A DNA stretch of 64,000 bases from contig NZ_JAIVMG010000012.1 of assembly GCF_020177335.1 (NCBI RefSeq), forward strand, positions 1 to 64,000, in the 5' to 3' direction. A model generated the notes under the pieces. That model was given only the letters and a program-made list of their open reading frames with translations. It had not been told where the DNA came from and ran no database searches. The position numbers were made by a program, and so were the translations under genes. Source of the stretch: Stappia indica. Its GTDB lineage: Bacteria; Pseudomonadota; Alphaproteobacteria; Rhizobiales; Stappiaceae. This document shows positions 1 to 7,511 of the stretch, one piece after another (positions within the stretch are counted from its first letter, which is position 1; each line of letters starts with the position of its first letter).

Positions 1-326
1 GCGCGACGGCGTCAACCCATGGCCCGGGAAGGTGGTGCCATCGCCCTTTTGAGACGATGGCGGCCCGTGGAGCACCTTCCGGCAGGAGGGACAGCCGGGC
101 AGGGCGCCGTCCCGCTTGAGCGCTTGGGGATGTGTACGCCCAAGCATCACCAGAAAACTCCAGGGTTAAACACCCCGCAAAAGAGCGCCTGAAGGACACA
201 GCTCCCGACGAGTGACGATGATCCGAAAGGATGTCGCCACTCGCCATGACCGCAATGCCACAAACGTCCCCGCTCCGGTCTGCATCGCAGCCGCGAGCCG
301 AAGAGGCCATCAGGTCCCGGGCATGG
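1..326. other. Unassigned edge region, no gene recognised
   Basis: No convincing gene is seen here. A frame open from the window edge to a stop near position 192 on the plus strand gives an arginine- and proline-rich product with no recognisable motif, and a short open frame from 212 overlaps the minus-strand VWA gene. It may be the spacer downstream of the VWA gene or the end of a gene cut by the window edge. Confidence 0.4.
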
Positions 327-455
327 TCAGCGAACCTCCACGATGGCGCGGCCAAGAACAGCCCGTCCGCCGACATCGAGATACCGGACCTCGCGGCGGC
401 CGGGCTCGTCCGGCATGGTCAGTTCGAATGTCACTCCATCACCGGCGCAGCCGCG
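327..455 (-). pseudogene. Out-of-frame C-terminal tail of the VWA-repeat protein
   Basis: Just past the TGA of the VWA gene (431-433) the same strand continues in a different frame as GVTFELTMPDEPGRREVRYL and onward to a TGA at 327-329. The segment PDEPGRREVRYL matches the conserved second half of each upstream repeat (PAEPGLYEVRYV). Adding one base around 452-455 would join VVDA directly to GCAGDGVTFELT and restore a protein about 40 residues longer. This could be a real one-base deletion, a sequencing error or a programmed shift; no classical slippery heptamer is seen. Confidence 0.6.
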
Positions 456-2218
456 TCCACAACCTTCAACGCCTGTCTGGCAACCGTGCGGTTGCCCTGC
501 TGCAGGACATACCTGATCTCATAGAGACCGGGCTCGGCCGGAGCCGCCAGTTCGTCCTGACGGTTGTCCTCGACCCGGAAGTAATCCTGATACGCTCCCT
601 CATCCGCCCCGGCCGGCACGATGGTGATATAGTCCTGCGGGTGGATGGACACGGACCAGCTGATCCGCACCGGGGCCTTCGCTGAGGCGACATCCGGTCC
701 GGTCAGACTGACCTTCGCGTCTACGACCTCCAGCGGGGTCGACGTCAGCGTGTGATTGTCCTCCTGCAGCACATAGCGCACCTCGTACAGCCCCGGCTCG
801 GCAGGCGCCACCAGACCGCCTTCGGTGGCGCCGTCCACGGTCAGGTAGTTGACGTACGCCCCCTCTTCCGCCCCGGCGGAGGCGATGGCCACGTAGTCCT
901 GCGGGTGCACGACGGAAGACCACGAGACGTTGAAGCGGGCACCGGCGGTCACCTGCGCCGGTGCCGAGATGCCCATTTCGGCCTCCACGACCTCCACCGG
1001 AACCGAGGTCACCGTGTGATTGTCCTCCTGCAGCACATAACGCACCTCGTAAAGCCCCGGCTCGGCGGGCGCGACCAGACCGCCTTCGGTGGCGCCGTCC
1101 ACGGTCAGGTAGTTGATGTAGGTGCCCTCTTTCGCCCCGGCGGGGGCGATGGCCAGATAGTCCCGCGGATGCACGACCGAAGACCACGACACGTTGAAGC
1201 GGGCGCCTGCTGTCACCTGCGCCGGCGCGGTGATGCCGATTTCGGCCGCCACGACCTCCACCGGGACCGCGTTCAGCGTGCGATTGCCGTCGTTCAGCAC
1301 ATAGCGCACTTCGTAAAGCCCAGGCTTCGCCGGGGCCATCAGCCCGCCCTTCTTCTGATCTTCCACAATCAGATAGTTGATGTAGGCGCCCTCTTTCGCG
1401 TCGGGGACAACGATGGCCAGATAGTCCTGCGGGGAAATGGAAGAAGACCAGGCAACGTCGAAGCGGGCACCGGCCGTCACCTGCGCCGGCGCCTCAAGCG
1501 CGATATCGGGATCGTCAAGATGGGGCAGCTCAGGCTCGGCCTTTGCCTCTTCCTGCGCCACCGGCTTCAGGTCCATGACATCCTGCACATGCGACAGGGC
1601 CTTCTTGAGCCCGGCGGCATCCTTCGCGGGCACGAACACCCCGCCGGTGTTTTCCGCGATGCAGGCAAGACCGGCATGTTCTTCCTCGGTCAGGTCGAAG
1701 CCGACCACATGGGCGGTAAATTTCACCCCCTGCCGCGCCAGTTCCGCCGACAAAGCGCAAGGGTCGGCCTGGCAGGTCTCCAACCCATCGGAAATGAGGA
1801 TCACGGTGGCCCGCGTGTCGCGATAGGAGAGCTGCTCGGCCGCCTGCCGGATGGCGTCCGTGAGCGGCGTGCGCCCGCGCGGCTTGATCCCGCCGATTGC
1901 CGCGACAAAAGCGGACCGGTCCAGCGGGACGGGCGCGATCAGCGTCTCGATATCGGTGCAATCCGCTTCGCGGCGGTGCCCGTAGGCCATCAGCCCCACA
2001 TTGGCCTTTTCAGGCCAGGTCGCGATGAGGTCGCCCAACACCTCCCGGGCAATCTCGATCTTGGAGACACCATCGATCTGCCCCCACATCGAGCCGGAGG
2101 CGTCGTAGACGACCATCACGTCCTCCGTCGCGCGCGCGGCGGTGGTGTCAGCGGCCGTGAGAGCGGCGGTGGCGCCGAGGGTGGCAATCGCCAGCACGGC
2201 GGGTTTGAAAAGCTGCAT
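431..2218 (-). CDS. Secreted von Willebrand factor A protein with four C-terminal repeats
   Basis: The 595-residue product begins with a signal-peptide-like stretch (residues 1-30, basic then hydrophobic, ending near ATA-RA). A VWA domain follows (about 31-215) with an intact metal-ion-dependent adhesion site: DASGS at 39-43, a threonine in GRTPLTDAI near 117 and SDGLE near 143. After an acidic linker come four tandem domains with an 88-residue period, starting near 241, 331, 419 and 507; each carries VSWSS..HPQDY and PGLYEVRYVL. The second and third are nearly identical in DNA too, suggesting recent duplication. The protein is probably periplasmic or cell-surface and binds a ligand or partner through the MIDAS metal. 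It lies 27 bp downstream of a membrane-protein gene on the same strand and is probably co-transcribed. The reading frame appears to end early (see the out-of-frame tail). Exact function unknown. Confidence 0.85.
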   Translation of the reverse strand: MQLFKPAVLAIATLGATAALTAADTTAARATEDVMVVYDASGSMWGQIDGVSKIEIAREVLGDLIATWPEKANVGLMAYGHRREADCTDIETLIAPVPLDRSAFVAAIGGIKPRGRTPLTDAIRQAAEQLSYRDTRATVILISDGLETCQADPCALSAELARQGVKFTAHVVGFDLTEEEHAGLACIAENTGGVFVPAKDAAGLKKALSHVQDVMDLKPVAQEEAKAEPELPHLDDPDIALEAPAQVTAGARFDVAWSSSISPQDYLAIVVPDAKEGAYINYLIVEDQKKGGLMAPAKPGLYEVRYVLNDGNRTLNAVPVEVVAAEIGITAPAQVTAGARFNVSWSSVVHPRDYLAIAPAGAKEGTYINYLTVDGATEGGLVAPAEPGLYEVRYVLQEDNHTVTSVPVEVVEAEMGISAPAQVTAGARFNVSWSSVVHPQDYVAIASAGAEEGAYVNYLTVDGATEGGLVAPAEPGLYEVRYVLQEDNHTLTSTPLEVVDAKVSLTGPDVASAKAPVRISWSVSIHPQDYITIVPAGADEGAYQDYFRVEDNRQDELAAPAEPGLYEIRYVLQQGNRTVARQALKVVDAAAPVME

Positions 2219-2245
2219 CGTCTCTTCCTTCCGGTCACGCCGCGC

Positions 2246-3229
2246 TCAGGCCGGGCGCAGATCACCCGTGTCCGCGCCCTGCTGGCGGTCACCGCCCAAG
2301 GCACGCGCCTTCAGTTTTCGAAATTTGGCCGACATCTGCTCAAGGCGCGCATCCCATTCGGGATCGGGCTCCTGACCCTCGATCGTCTTGAAATAGACCT
2401 GCATCAGGCAGGCGATGGCGAAGGGCTCCAGCAGCGCCGCCTTGACCGCCCAGGCGAAGAGCAGCGCGAACACGATCCCGCCTGCCGCCCAGGCGCCCGG
2501 CATGAGGTAGACGACCAGCGCGGCGGGAGCCAACATGACAAGGAAAACGATGAAGCCGAGGCCATAGACGATGATCGCCAGCCAGGCCGCATTCTTCAGC
2601 ATCACCTTGTAGTTCTGCCCGTAAAGGACGAGCGCGTCCTTCGCCGACCCCCACGCATTGGTGGACTGGGTGCGGATGGCATGGGCGAGGATCACTTCAT
2701 CGATGAAGCCGACCGCGATGCGCAGGAAGGCATGGAGGATCCCCGCCAGCTGCTGGGCGCCGGGGATGGGCAGGATCGTCAGGATGCCCCGAACAAGGCC
2801 GGTGATCGCACCGATCACCCCCTTGACCAACTGGTCGAGAGCGAAGAGCACGTTGGTCTGGGCAAAGCGCTCCTTCACAACCGCCGCCGCGTGGGTGATC
2901 TGCCCTCGTCCCCCGGGCATCGGCTTGCCGTCGATAAGCTGGACCAGCACCGCCACGTGCCCGGCCTTGACGACATAAAGGATATACTCGCGGACCCAGT
3001 ACATGACCGCGCCGAACAGGCCAAAGCCGACGGCACCACCCCAGAAGGTCGAGGTTGCGCGAAACTCCTCGTCGCCAAACCCGCCGATGCCGTAGCCGAT
3101 GCCCACTCCGGTCCCGGTGACCAGAATGTACCCAAGGGCGATACCGAAATAGACCGCCATTCGGAAGATGATGAACGGCGTGGTCCGCACCATCATCCCC
3201 AGTGCGCCGCCAATGCTGAAATCCCACAT
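2246..3229 (-). CDS. Conserved multi-pass membrane protein of unknown function
   Basis: I chose the ATG at 3229 (MWDFSIGG...) because GGAG lies about nine bases upstream and the longer open frame adds only a low-complexity leader. The 327-residue product has several hydrophobic segments: one near the N-terminus (MVRTTPFIIFRMAVYFGIAL), glycine-rich stretches around 35-65, and a strong pair near 230-285 (AAWLAIIVYGLGFIVFLVML, then ALLFAWAVKAALLEPFAIAC). The C-terminus is charged and cytoplasmic-looking (WDARLEQMSAKFRKLKAR). It is the first gene of a two-gene unit with the secreted VWA protein, so it may act with it in the envelope. I do not recognise a catalytic motif and assign no function. 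Confidence 0.75.
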   Translation of the reverse strand: MWDFSIGGALGMMVRTTPFIIFRMAVYFGIALGYILVTGTGVGIGYGIGGFGDEEFRATSTFWGGAVGFGLFGAVMYWVREYILYVVKAGHVAVLVQLIDGKPMPGGRGQITHAAAVVKERFAQTNVLFALDQLVKGVIGAITGLVRGILTILPIPGAQQLAGILHAFLRIAVGFIDEVILAHAIRTQSTNAWGSAKDALVLYGQNYKVMLKNAAWLAIIVYGLGFIVFLVMLAPAALVVYLMPGAWAAGGIVFALLFAWAVKAALLEPFAIACLMQVYFKTIEGQEPDPEWDARLEQMSAKFRKLKARALGGDRQQGADTGDLRPA

Positions 3230-3430
3230 ACCCGCGTCTCCGTCAGTCGAGAGCCGCAAGCTACCGGGGCGTGCATGACGCCGCCCCATTCGTTTGAACA
3301 GGTACCGGCATGATGGCCCGCGTTCCGCTGCCGTCACCCGCTGCCCGCGCAGGCCAAGGGATGCCACAGGGAGGATCGTGCAAAGGGAGGCTCATTCAGG
3401 GACGGGAATCCGGCCCGGCGCCTATGACGC

Positions 3431-3470
3431 AAAAAGAAAAAGGCCCCCAACGGGAGCCTTGTCTCGTTTT
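3431..3470. terminator. Stem-loop flanked by A- and T-rich runs, bidirectional terminator-like
   Basis: Arms AAGGC-CCC (3440-3448) and GGG-GCCTT (3452-3460) pair with one mismatch around an AAC loop. The left flank is almost all A (U-rich for minus-strand RNA) and the right flank is GTCTCGTTTT. No gene ends here on either strand now: the nearest minus-strand gene starts at 3229 and the nearest plus gene at 3804. It may have terminated a gene lost when the neighbouring AT-rich DNA arrived. Confidence 0.55.
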
Positions 3471-3803
3471 CGCTATAGCGATCATGGCGGACCGAAGACG
3501 GCGAAACGGGGCCCGACATACGCTATAGGCCTCTGAACTTGAGGCGAGAGCGAGTAGCTATGGGCGGGGAGCAGACGTTCGTTGCAATCTGCACCGAGGT
3601 CCGGTGTGCGTACAAGGTAGCCCCCCGACTCGCCAAAACAAGCGGCAGCTCTGCGGCTGATCGCAAACCTACTGCTTGAGGTGACCAGGGCCGGATTGCG
3701 GCCTCTCCGAAGGAAGAGATTGCTGTTCTTCAGCCGATTATAGCTTGCTCTTAGCGCAAATATTTTCAAGATTAGTGCCGCGTAATTTGACAAGAGGATA
3801 CCA
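3471..3803. other. Gene-free left flank of the AT-rich insert
   Basis: No gene is supported here; short open frames have no recognisable content. The last 100 bases become AT-rich and end in AGAGGA-taccaa, a good ribosome-binding site for the gene starting at 3804. A clear sigma-70 promoter pair was not found. I looked for a copy of the tRNA-Ser 3' end (5887-5910) that would mark an integrase attachment site and saw none. Confidence 0.5.
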
Positions 3804-5579
3804 ATGGCGGAACTCCATTCTCAGGCGGTGCCTGTTCAAACACTCTACACATGGTTCCGTGACAATAAGTTGATCGTGAATCGACGGTATCAGCGAAAGC
3901 TGGTGTGGACTCTCGAAGAAAAACAAAAACTCCTTGACTCCATACTATCAAAATACCCGATACCCGCCATCTTGCTCTCCGAGATCGAAGGTCCAAAAGA
4001 AAACTTCGAGATTATCGACGGCCTTCAAAGAATGCATGCAATCCTGTCATTCATTGAAACCTCATACCCAATCTCAGATGGACGCTATTTTGACTTGAAT
4101 TACTTCCCGACCGCCAAAGACATTTCGGAACATGGAGTGTTTTCGGATAAGAGCGAGGGAAATGTTCTCGACACAGGCGCTTGTTCAACCCTTCTAAACT
4201 ACCAAGTATCGTTATCAATTCTGCGGAAGGCTTCCAACACAGAGGTCAATGAGGTTTTTGACAGAATTAACACTTATGGCCATCGCTTGAGCGACCAAGA
4301 GCGCCGCCAAGCAGGAGTTCAGAGCAAGTTTGCCGAGCTTGTTCGGAGTTTAGCTTGCAGCGTGAGGGGGGATGCTTCGTCCGATCGCCTTTTTCTTTAT
4401 GAAATGCCCTCCATCAGCATTGATCTCCCAAAGACAAGGCATGGATATGAAGTCCGAGCCGACGAGGTGTTTTGGGTTGCACAGGGTGTTCTTAGATCAA
4501 CAGACCTTCGAGACAGCGAGGATGAACAGTGTATCGCTGACACTGTTGCCTGCATAATCGGGCAGGACTTGATTGATCGCTCTAAAGCAGCACTCGATGC
4601 CGTGTACGATGCTTCAAGCGCTGAATACACCAGAATTGAAACAGCGCTGGACCTTTACGGTTCCGAAAAGATTTCGGAAGAGTTCAAATTCGTCTTGGGG
4701 GAGATCACGAAGATTTGCGCGGAAGGTGGCGCAACCAAGCTACGCGACCTATTGTTTGAACCGAAGACGACTAACGCCTTCCCGTCTGTCTTCACCGCGA
4801 TCTTCTTAGCGATCTTCGAGTGCGGCGTCAGCCAAGGAAAGAAGATTTCCGACTATTCTGGGCTGAAGGCTTCCCTAAAAGGCATTAACAAGCGAATCCC
4901 AGTTGGCCAAAAGGGCTCTAACCGAGCAGAGCGTCGGACGAATATTGACGTGGTAAAGGGCGTAATTTCTAAATTTTTCGTTGATGACCCCGATCTCGCG
5001 AAACTGATTTTTAGCAACCATAAGATCGTTGATATTGATGGAGACATCCGGCGTTCGGAAATAGAGCTTGCTCACTACGAATTAAAGCAGGGACTTCTTC
5101 CACTTGAGGCAGGGGCGAAGGACCCTGCCGCGATGCTCGACAAGATTCTGCGGACCATCTGCGCAATCGCTAACAATGGCCCGAATTCGGCGGGAAAGAT
5201 TTTGATTGGCGTGGCAGACAAAGAAGCCGACATCAAGAGAGCCTCAGAAATAGACGGGGTTGCAGGAAAGGTTATTGGGAAGAGAACTGTTGTAGGAGTC
5301 TGCAGGGAGGCCAAGAGGCTCGGCAAGTCGATGGAGGACTACGTTCAAATTGTAGTCAACCACATTAAGAGTTCAAACATTTCCGAGCACACGAAAGGCG
5401 CGGCGCTGGCTCATATTGATTTCAATAGCTATTTTGATTTGGGGGTGTTGGTAATCTCAATCCCTCCTCAGAAAGATCTTACTTACCTTGGCGATGAACT
5501 CTATCGTCGTGATGGTTCCAATAATACTCGCGTATCCACCCCAAAGGATGTAGTCGCGTTGAACTCGCGATTTCAATAG
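3804..5579 (+). CDS. DUF262 / Schlafen AlbA_2 fusion protein, candidate defence factor
   Basis: The 591-residue product joins two families. Residues about 1-180 read as a DUF262 (GmrSD/SspE N-terminal, ParB-like) domain: RRYQRKLVW at 27-35, IIDGLQRMHAI at 70-80 (the DGxQR nucleotide-binding motif) and VFDRINTYGHRLSDQE at 151-166. Residues about 180-410 are mostly helical and unrecognised. Residues about 415-590 resemble a Schlafen AlbA_2 domain: E-x4-ELKQG near 421-430, ICAIANN...GKILIGVAD at 452-472, and ELYRRDGSNNTRV at 565-577. DUF262 proteins usually carry a C-terminal HNH (DUF1524) nuclease; here AlbA_2 takes that place. The gene is clearly AT-richer than its neighbours, stands alone and lies beside tRNA-Ser, all signs of transfer. 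DUF262 proteins act in type IV restriction and phosphorothioate defence, and Schlafen-family proteins can cut or bind RNA. An antiphage role is inference. The ATG has AGAGGA six bases upstream. Confidence 0.8.
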   Translation: MAELHSQAVPVQTLYTWFRDNKLIVNRRYQRKLVWTLEEKQKLLDSILSKYPIPAILLSEIEGPKENFEIIDGLQRMHAILSFIETSYPISDGRYFDLNYFPTAKDISEHGVFSDKSEGNVLDTGACSTLLNYQVSLSILRKASNTEVNEVFDRINTYGHRLSDQERRQAGVQSKFAELVRSLACSVRGDASSDRLFLYEMPSISIDLPKTRHGYEVRADEVFWVAQGVLRSTDLRDSEDEQCIADTVACIIGQDLIDRSKAALDAVYDASSAEYTRIETALDLYGSEKISEEFKFVLGEITKICAEGGATKLRDLLFEPKTTNAFPSVFTAIFLAIFECGVSQGKKISDYSGLKASLKGINKRIPVGQKGSNRAERRTNIDVVKGVISKFFVDDPDLAKLIFSNHKIVDIDGDIRRSEIELAHYELKQGLLPLEAGAKDPAAMLDKILRTICAIANNGPNSAGKILIGVADKEADIKRASEIDGVAGKVIGKRTVVGVCREAKRLGKSMEDYVQIVVNHIKSSNISEHTKGAALAHIDFNSYFDLGVLVISIPPQKDLTYLGDELYRRDGSNNTRVSTPKDVVALNSRFQ

Positions 5580-5590
5580 GGCTTTGTATT

Positions 5591-5612
5591 GGGCGGGGTA
5601 CCGGCCCCGCCC
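5591..5612 (+). terminator. GC-rich hairpin after the DUF262-AlbA_2 gene
   Basis: GGGCGGGG (5591-5598) pairs with CCCCGCCC (5605-5612) across a six-base loop, twelve bases after the stop codon. There is no T-run, so it is at best a weak intrinsic terminator or a 3' stabiliser. The rest of 5613-5886 holds no supportable gene; it is the spacer between the AT-rich insert and tRNA-Ser. Confidence 0.45.
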
Positions 5613-5886
5613 TCGACATATCTGCGGTCAGAGACGCATATAGGGGCTGCCGGCGCAAAAGTATACGCATGTTGCCCACTCCGCGAATGACCGGGCTCGG
5701 GAGACTGTGCAGCAGCATCCACTAGAGGTGTGAAAGGCTGCTATGGGCCGAACGTGGCCATCTCCAGTTTTCAGGAGTATCAGGCTAAAGCGCGGGATTG
5801 GCAGCTCGTCACGCCAACTGGTGGCGTGTGGGGATCGGCGGCAATATCGCACTATGGCAATAGTGGGAGGAGCAATCGGGGGATTA

Positions 5887-5976
5887 TGGCGGAGAGAGAG
5901 GGATTCGAACCCTCGGAACGCTTGCGCGCTCAACGGTTTTCGAGACCGCCCCGTTCAACCACTCCGGCACCTCTCC
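5887..5976 (-). tRNA. tRNA-Ser (anticodon CGA)
   Basis: On the minus strand a full class II cloverleaf is readable: acceptor GGAGAGG pairs with TCTCTCC, the anticodon stem GCGGT/ACCGT encloses loop CTCGAAA (anticodon CGA, codon UCG), a long variable arm follows (GCGCGCAAGCGTTCC region), the T-arm is GAGGG-TTCGAAT-CCCTC, and the discriminator G is followed by an encoded CCA. The 3' end faces the AT-rich DUF262-AlbA_2 insert, the usual side for an element integrated at a tRNA. Confidence 0.95.
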
Positions 5977-6012
5977 GCGACCGCGCGGCTCGTGGCCTCG
6001 CGGTGGATCGCT

Positions 6013-6040
6013 ACATAGCGAAGTGCGACGCGGGGCACAA
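6013..6040 (-). promoter_or_regulatory. Possible promoter of tRNA-Ser
   Basis: Read on the minus strand, TTGTGC (6035-6040) and CTATGT (6013-6018) are 16 bases apart, 37 bases before the mature tRNA 5' end. Both boxes are only partial matches, so this is tentative. Confidence 0.35.
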
Positions 6041-6124
6041 GGGCCGATTTTGGAAATTCACCGCCTTTGCACATGAGCGCGCACGGACGGACTTTTCCGC
6101 CCATGGATCTTCCGTGCACAAGCA

Positions 6125-6152
6125 TTGACTTTGCCCTGCCGATACGTATAGT
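6125..6152 (+). promoter_or_regulatory. Sigma-70-type promoter of rplU-rpmA
   Basis: TTGACT (6125-6130) and TATAGT (6147-6152) with a 16-base spacer form a strong housekeeping promoter. Transcription from about 6159 would give a leader of about 280 bases before rplU. No gene is seen between 5977 and 6439. Long leaders of ribosomal-protein operons are often regulatory, but I recognise no known leader motif in this one. Confidence 0.65.
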
Positions 6153-6439
6153 CCGCGTGCTTCGAGTGGGACCTTCGTGTCCCCTTTTTCGTTGCCCCAG
6201 GCTTTTCGCCGTCACATGCCAGTCAGCTCAATGGCACTTCGCCATGGCCTCCGGCGACGGCAGGGCGCGTTTCCGACACCGGATCTCCCGGCATCGGCTG
6301 CGTCTTTCGCAAAGTTTCCGGCCGGTGCTTTTCCTTTTACGGACAGCGCCTCGCAGGAACGCCAAAGGGTGCGTGACAAGCCGGCCGACCCAAGACGGGG
6401 CGCGCCGATTGCAAAAATGAAAAGAAGGACGTGCGAGAC

Positions 6440-7057
6440 ATGTTCGCAGTGATCAAGACGGGCGGCAAGCAGTACCGCGTCGCCCAGGACGATTTGGTGA
6501 AGATCGAGAAGCTCCCCGCGGATGCCGGCGAGACCGTGACCTTCGCAGACGTGCTGATGGTCGGCGGCGAGACCGAGACCATGATCGGCGCGCCGACGGT
6601 CGACGGCGCCAGCGTCGTCGGTGAGGTGGTCGAGCAGGCCCGTACCCGCAAGATCATCATCTTCAAGAAGCGTCGCCGCCAGAATTCGCGCCGCCGCAAC
6701 GGCCACCGTCAGAGCTTCACCCTGGTCAAGATCACCGATATCCTGACCGGTGGCGCCAAGCCGGCCGCCAAGAAGAAGGCCGCGAAGAGCGAAGACACCG
6801 CAAAGGCGGCGGAAGCCTCCGACGCGCTGCCGGTGCTGTTCACCGCGCCGGAAGGCCCGGCCGACGATCTGAAGAAGATCTCCGGCGTCGGCCCCGTGCT
6901 GGAGAAGAAGCTGAACGCGCTGGGTATCACCACCTATGCGCAGGTCGCTGCCTTCAGCGCTGACGACATCGCCCGCGTCGACGACGCCCTGTCCTTCAAG
7001 GGCCGCATCGAGCGCGACAACTGGGTTGAGCAGGCGACGGAGCTGGCGGCGAAGTAA
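6440..7057 (+). CDS. rplU: 50S ribosomal protein L21 with helix-hairpin-helix C-terminal extension
   Basis: The start is the ATG at 6440 ([14 protein letters not shown]), with AAGAAGGA ten bases upstream; a GTG three codons earlier is too close to that site. Residues 1 to about 104 are a normal L21, including the basic 23S-binding segment [16 protein letters not shown] and a final TLVKITDI. The remaining 100 residues exceed the usual 103-residue bacterial protein: an Ala/Lys-rich linker, then [20 protein letters not shown] near 140-160, a helix-hairpin-helix of the kind that binds nucleic acid, then a helical [13 protein letters not shown]...RDNWVEQA segment. Such extended L21 proteins occur in Alphaproteobacteria. 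It heads the rplU-rpmA operon, with rpmA 50 bp downstream. The extension may contact rRNA or a second RNA; its role is unknown. Confidence 0.95.
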   Translation: MFAVIKTGGKQYRVAQDDLVKIEKLPADAGETVTFADVLMVGGETETMIGAPTVDGASVVGEVVEQARTRKIIIFKKRRRQNSRRRNGHRQSFTLVKITDILTGGAKPAAKKKAAKSEDTAKAAEASDALPVLFTAPEGPADDLKKISGVGPVLEKKLNALGITTYAQVAAFSADDIARVDDALSFKGRIERDNWVEQATELAAK

Positions 7058-7107
7058 TTCGCCACCCCGTCGACGCCGATTGAAGATTACGGACGAGGAG
7101 TTTCGTC

Positions 7108-7377
7108 ATGGCACATAAAAAAGCAGGTGGTTCGTCCCGTAACGGTCGCGATTCCGCGGGTCGCCGTCTCGGTATCAAGAAGTACGGCGGCGAGATCGTC
7201 GTGCCGGGCAATATCATCGCGCGTCAGCGCGGCACCAAGTGGCATCCGGGCACGGGTGTTGGCATGGGCAAGGATCACACGATCTTCGCCACCATCGAGG
7301 GCACCGTGACCTTCGAGAACAAGGCCAACAAGCGCACGTTTATCACCGTAACGCCACTCGTAGACGCAGCAGAGTAA
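7108..7377 (+). CDS. rpmA: 50S ribosomal protein L27
   Basis: This 89-residue protein is the full usual length of L27. It begins [16 protein letters not shown], the N-terminal tail that reaches the peptidyl-transferase centre; there is no Firmicutes-type cleavable N-terminal extension. The family core GVKRYGG-like segment ([20 protein letters not shown]) and [17 protein letters not shown] are intact. The ATG has GGACGAGGAG upstream. The gene lies 50 bp after rplU and the pair ends at a strong terminator 80 bp downstream, the standard two-gene L21-L27 operon. Confidence 0.97.
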   Translation: MAHKKAGGSSRNGRDSAGRRLGIKKYGGEIVVPGNIIARQRGTKWHPGTGVGMGKDHTIFATIEGTVTFENKANKRTFITVTPLVDAAE

Positions 7378-7457
7378 AGCCGACGTGTCCCTACTGACTC
7401 GCCGGCGTCTCATCGACCCGGCGGTTTGAGGAAAACCGGCACGATCGCGAAGGATCA

Positions 7458-7490
7458 GGGGAGATGGGGCACCATCTCCCCTTTTTCTTT
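7458..7490 (+). terminator. Rho-independent terminator of rplU-rpmA
   Basis: A perfect ten-base stem, GGGGAGATGG (7458-7467) with CCATCTCCCC (7472-7481), closes a GGCA loop and runs into TTTTTCTTT. It sits 80 bp after rpmA and shows that the next gene must start after it. Confidence 0.93.
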
Positions 7491-7511
7491 GCCGAATTGC
7501 CGGAGGACATC

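Noticed and set aside
752-3313. An 853-residue open frame on the plus strand
   Set aside because: It spans two minus-strand genes in antisense and its repetitive look simply mirrors the VWA repeats.
5730-6128. Plus-strand open frames over tRNA-Ser
   Set aside because: They translate the complement of the tRNA; segments such as GFEPSER are typical tRNA-antisense artefacts.
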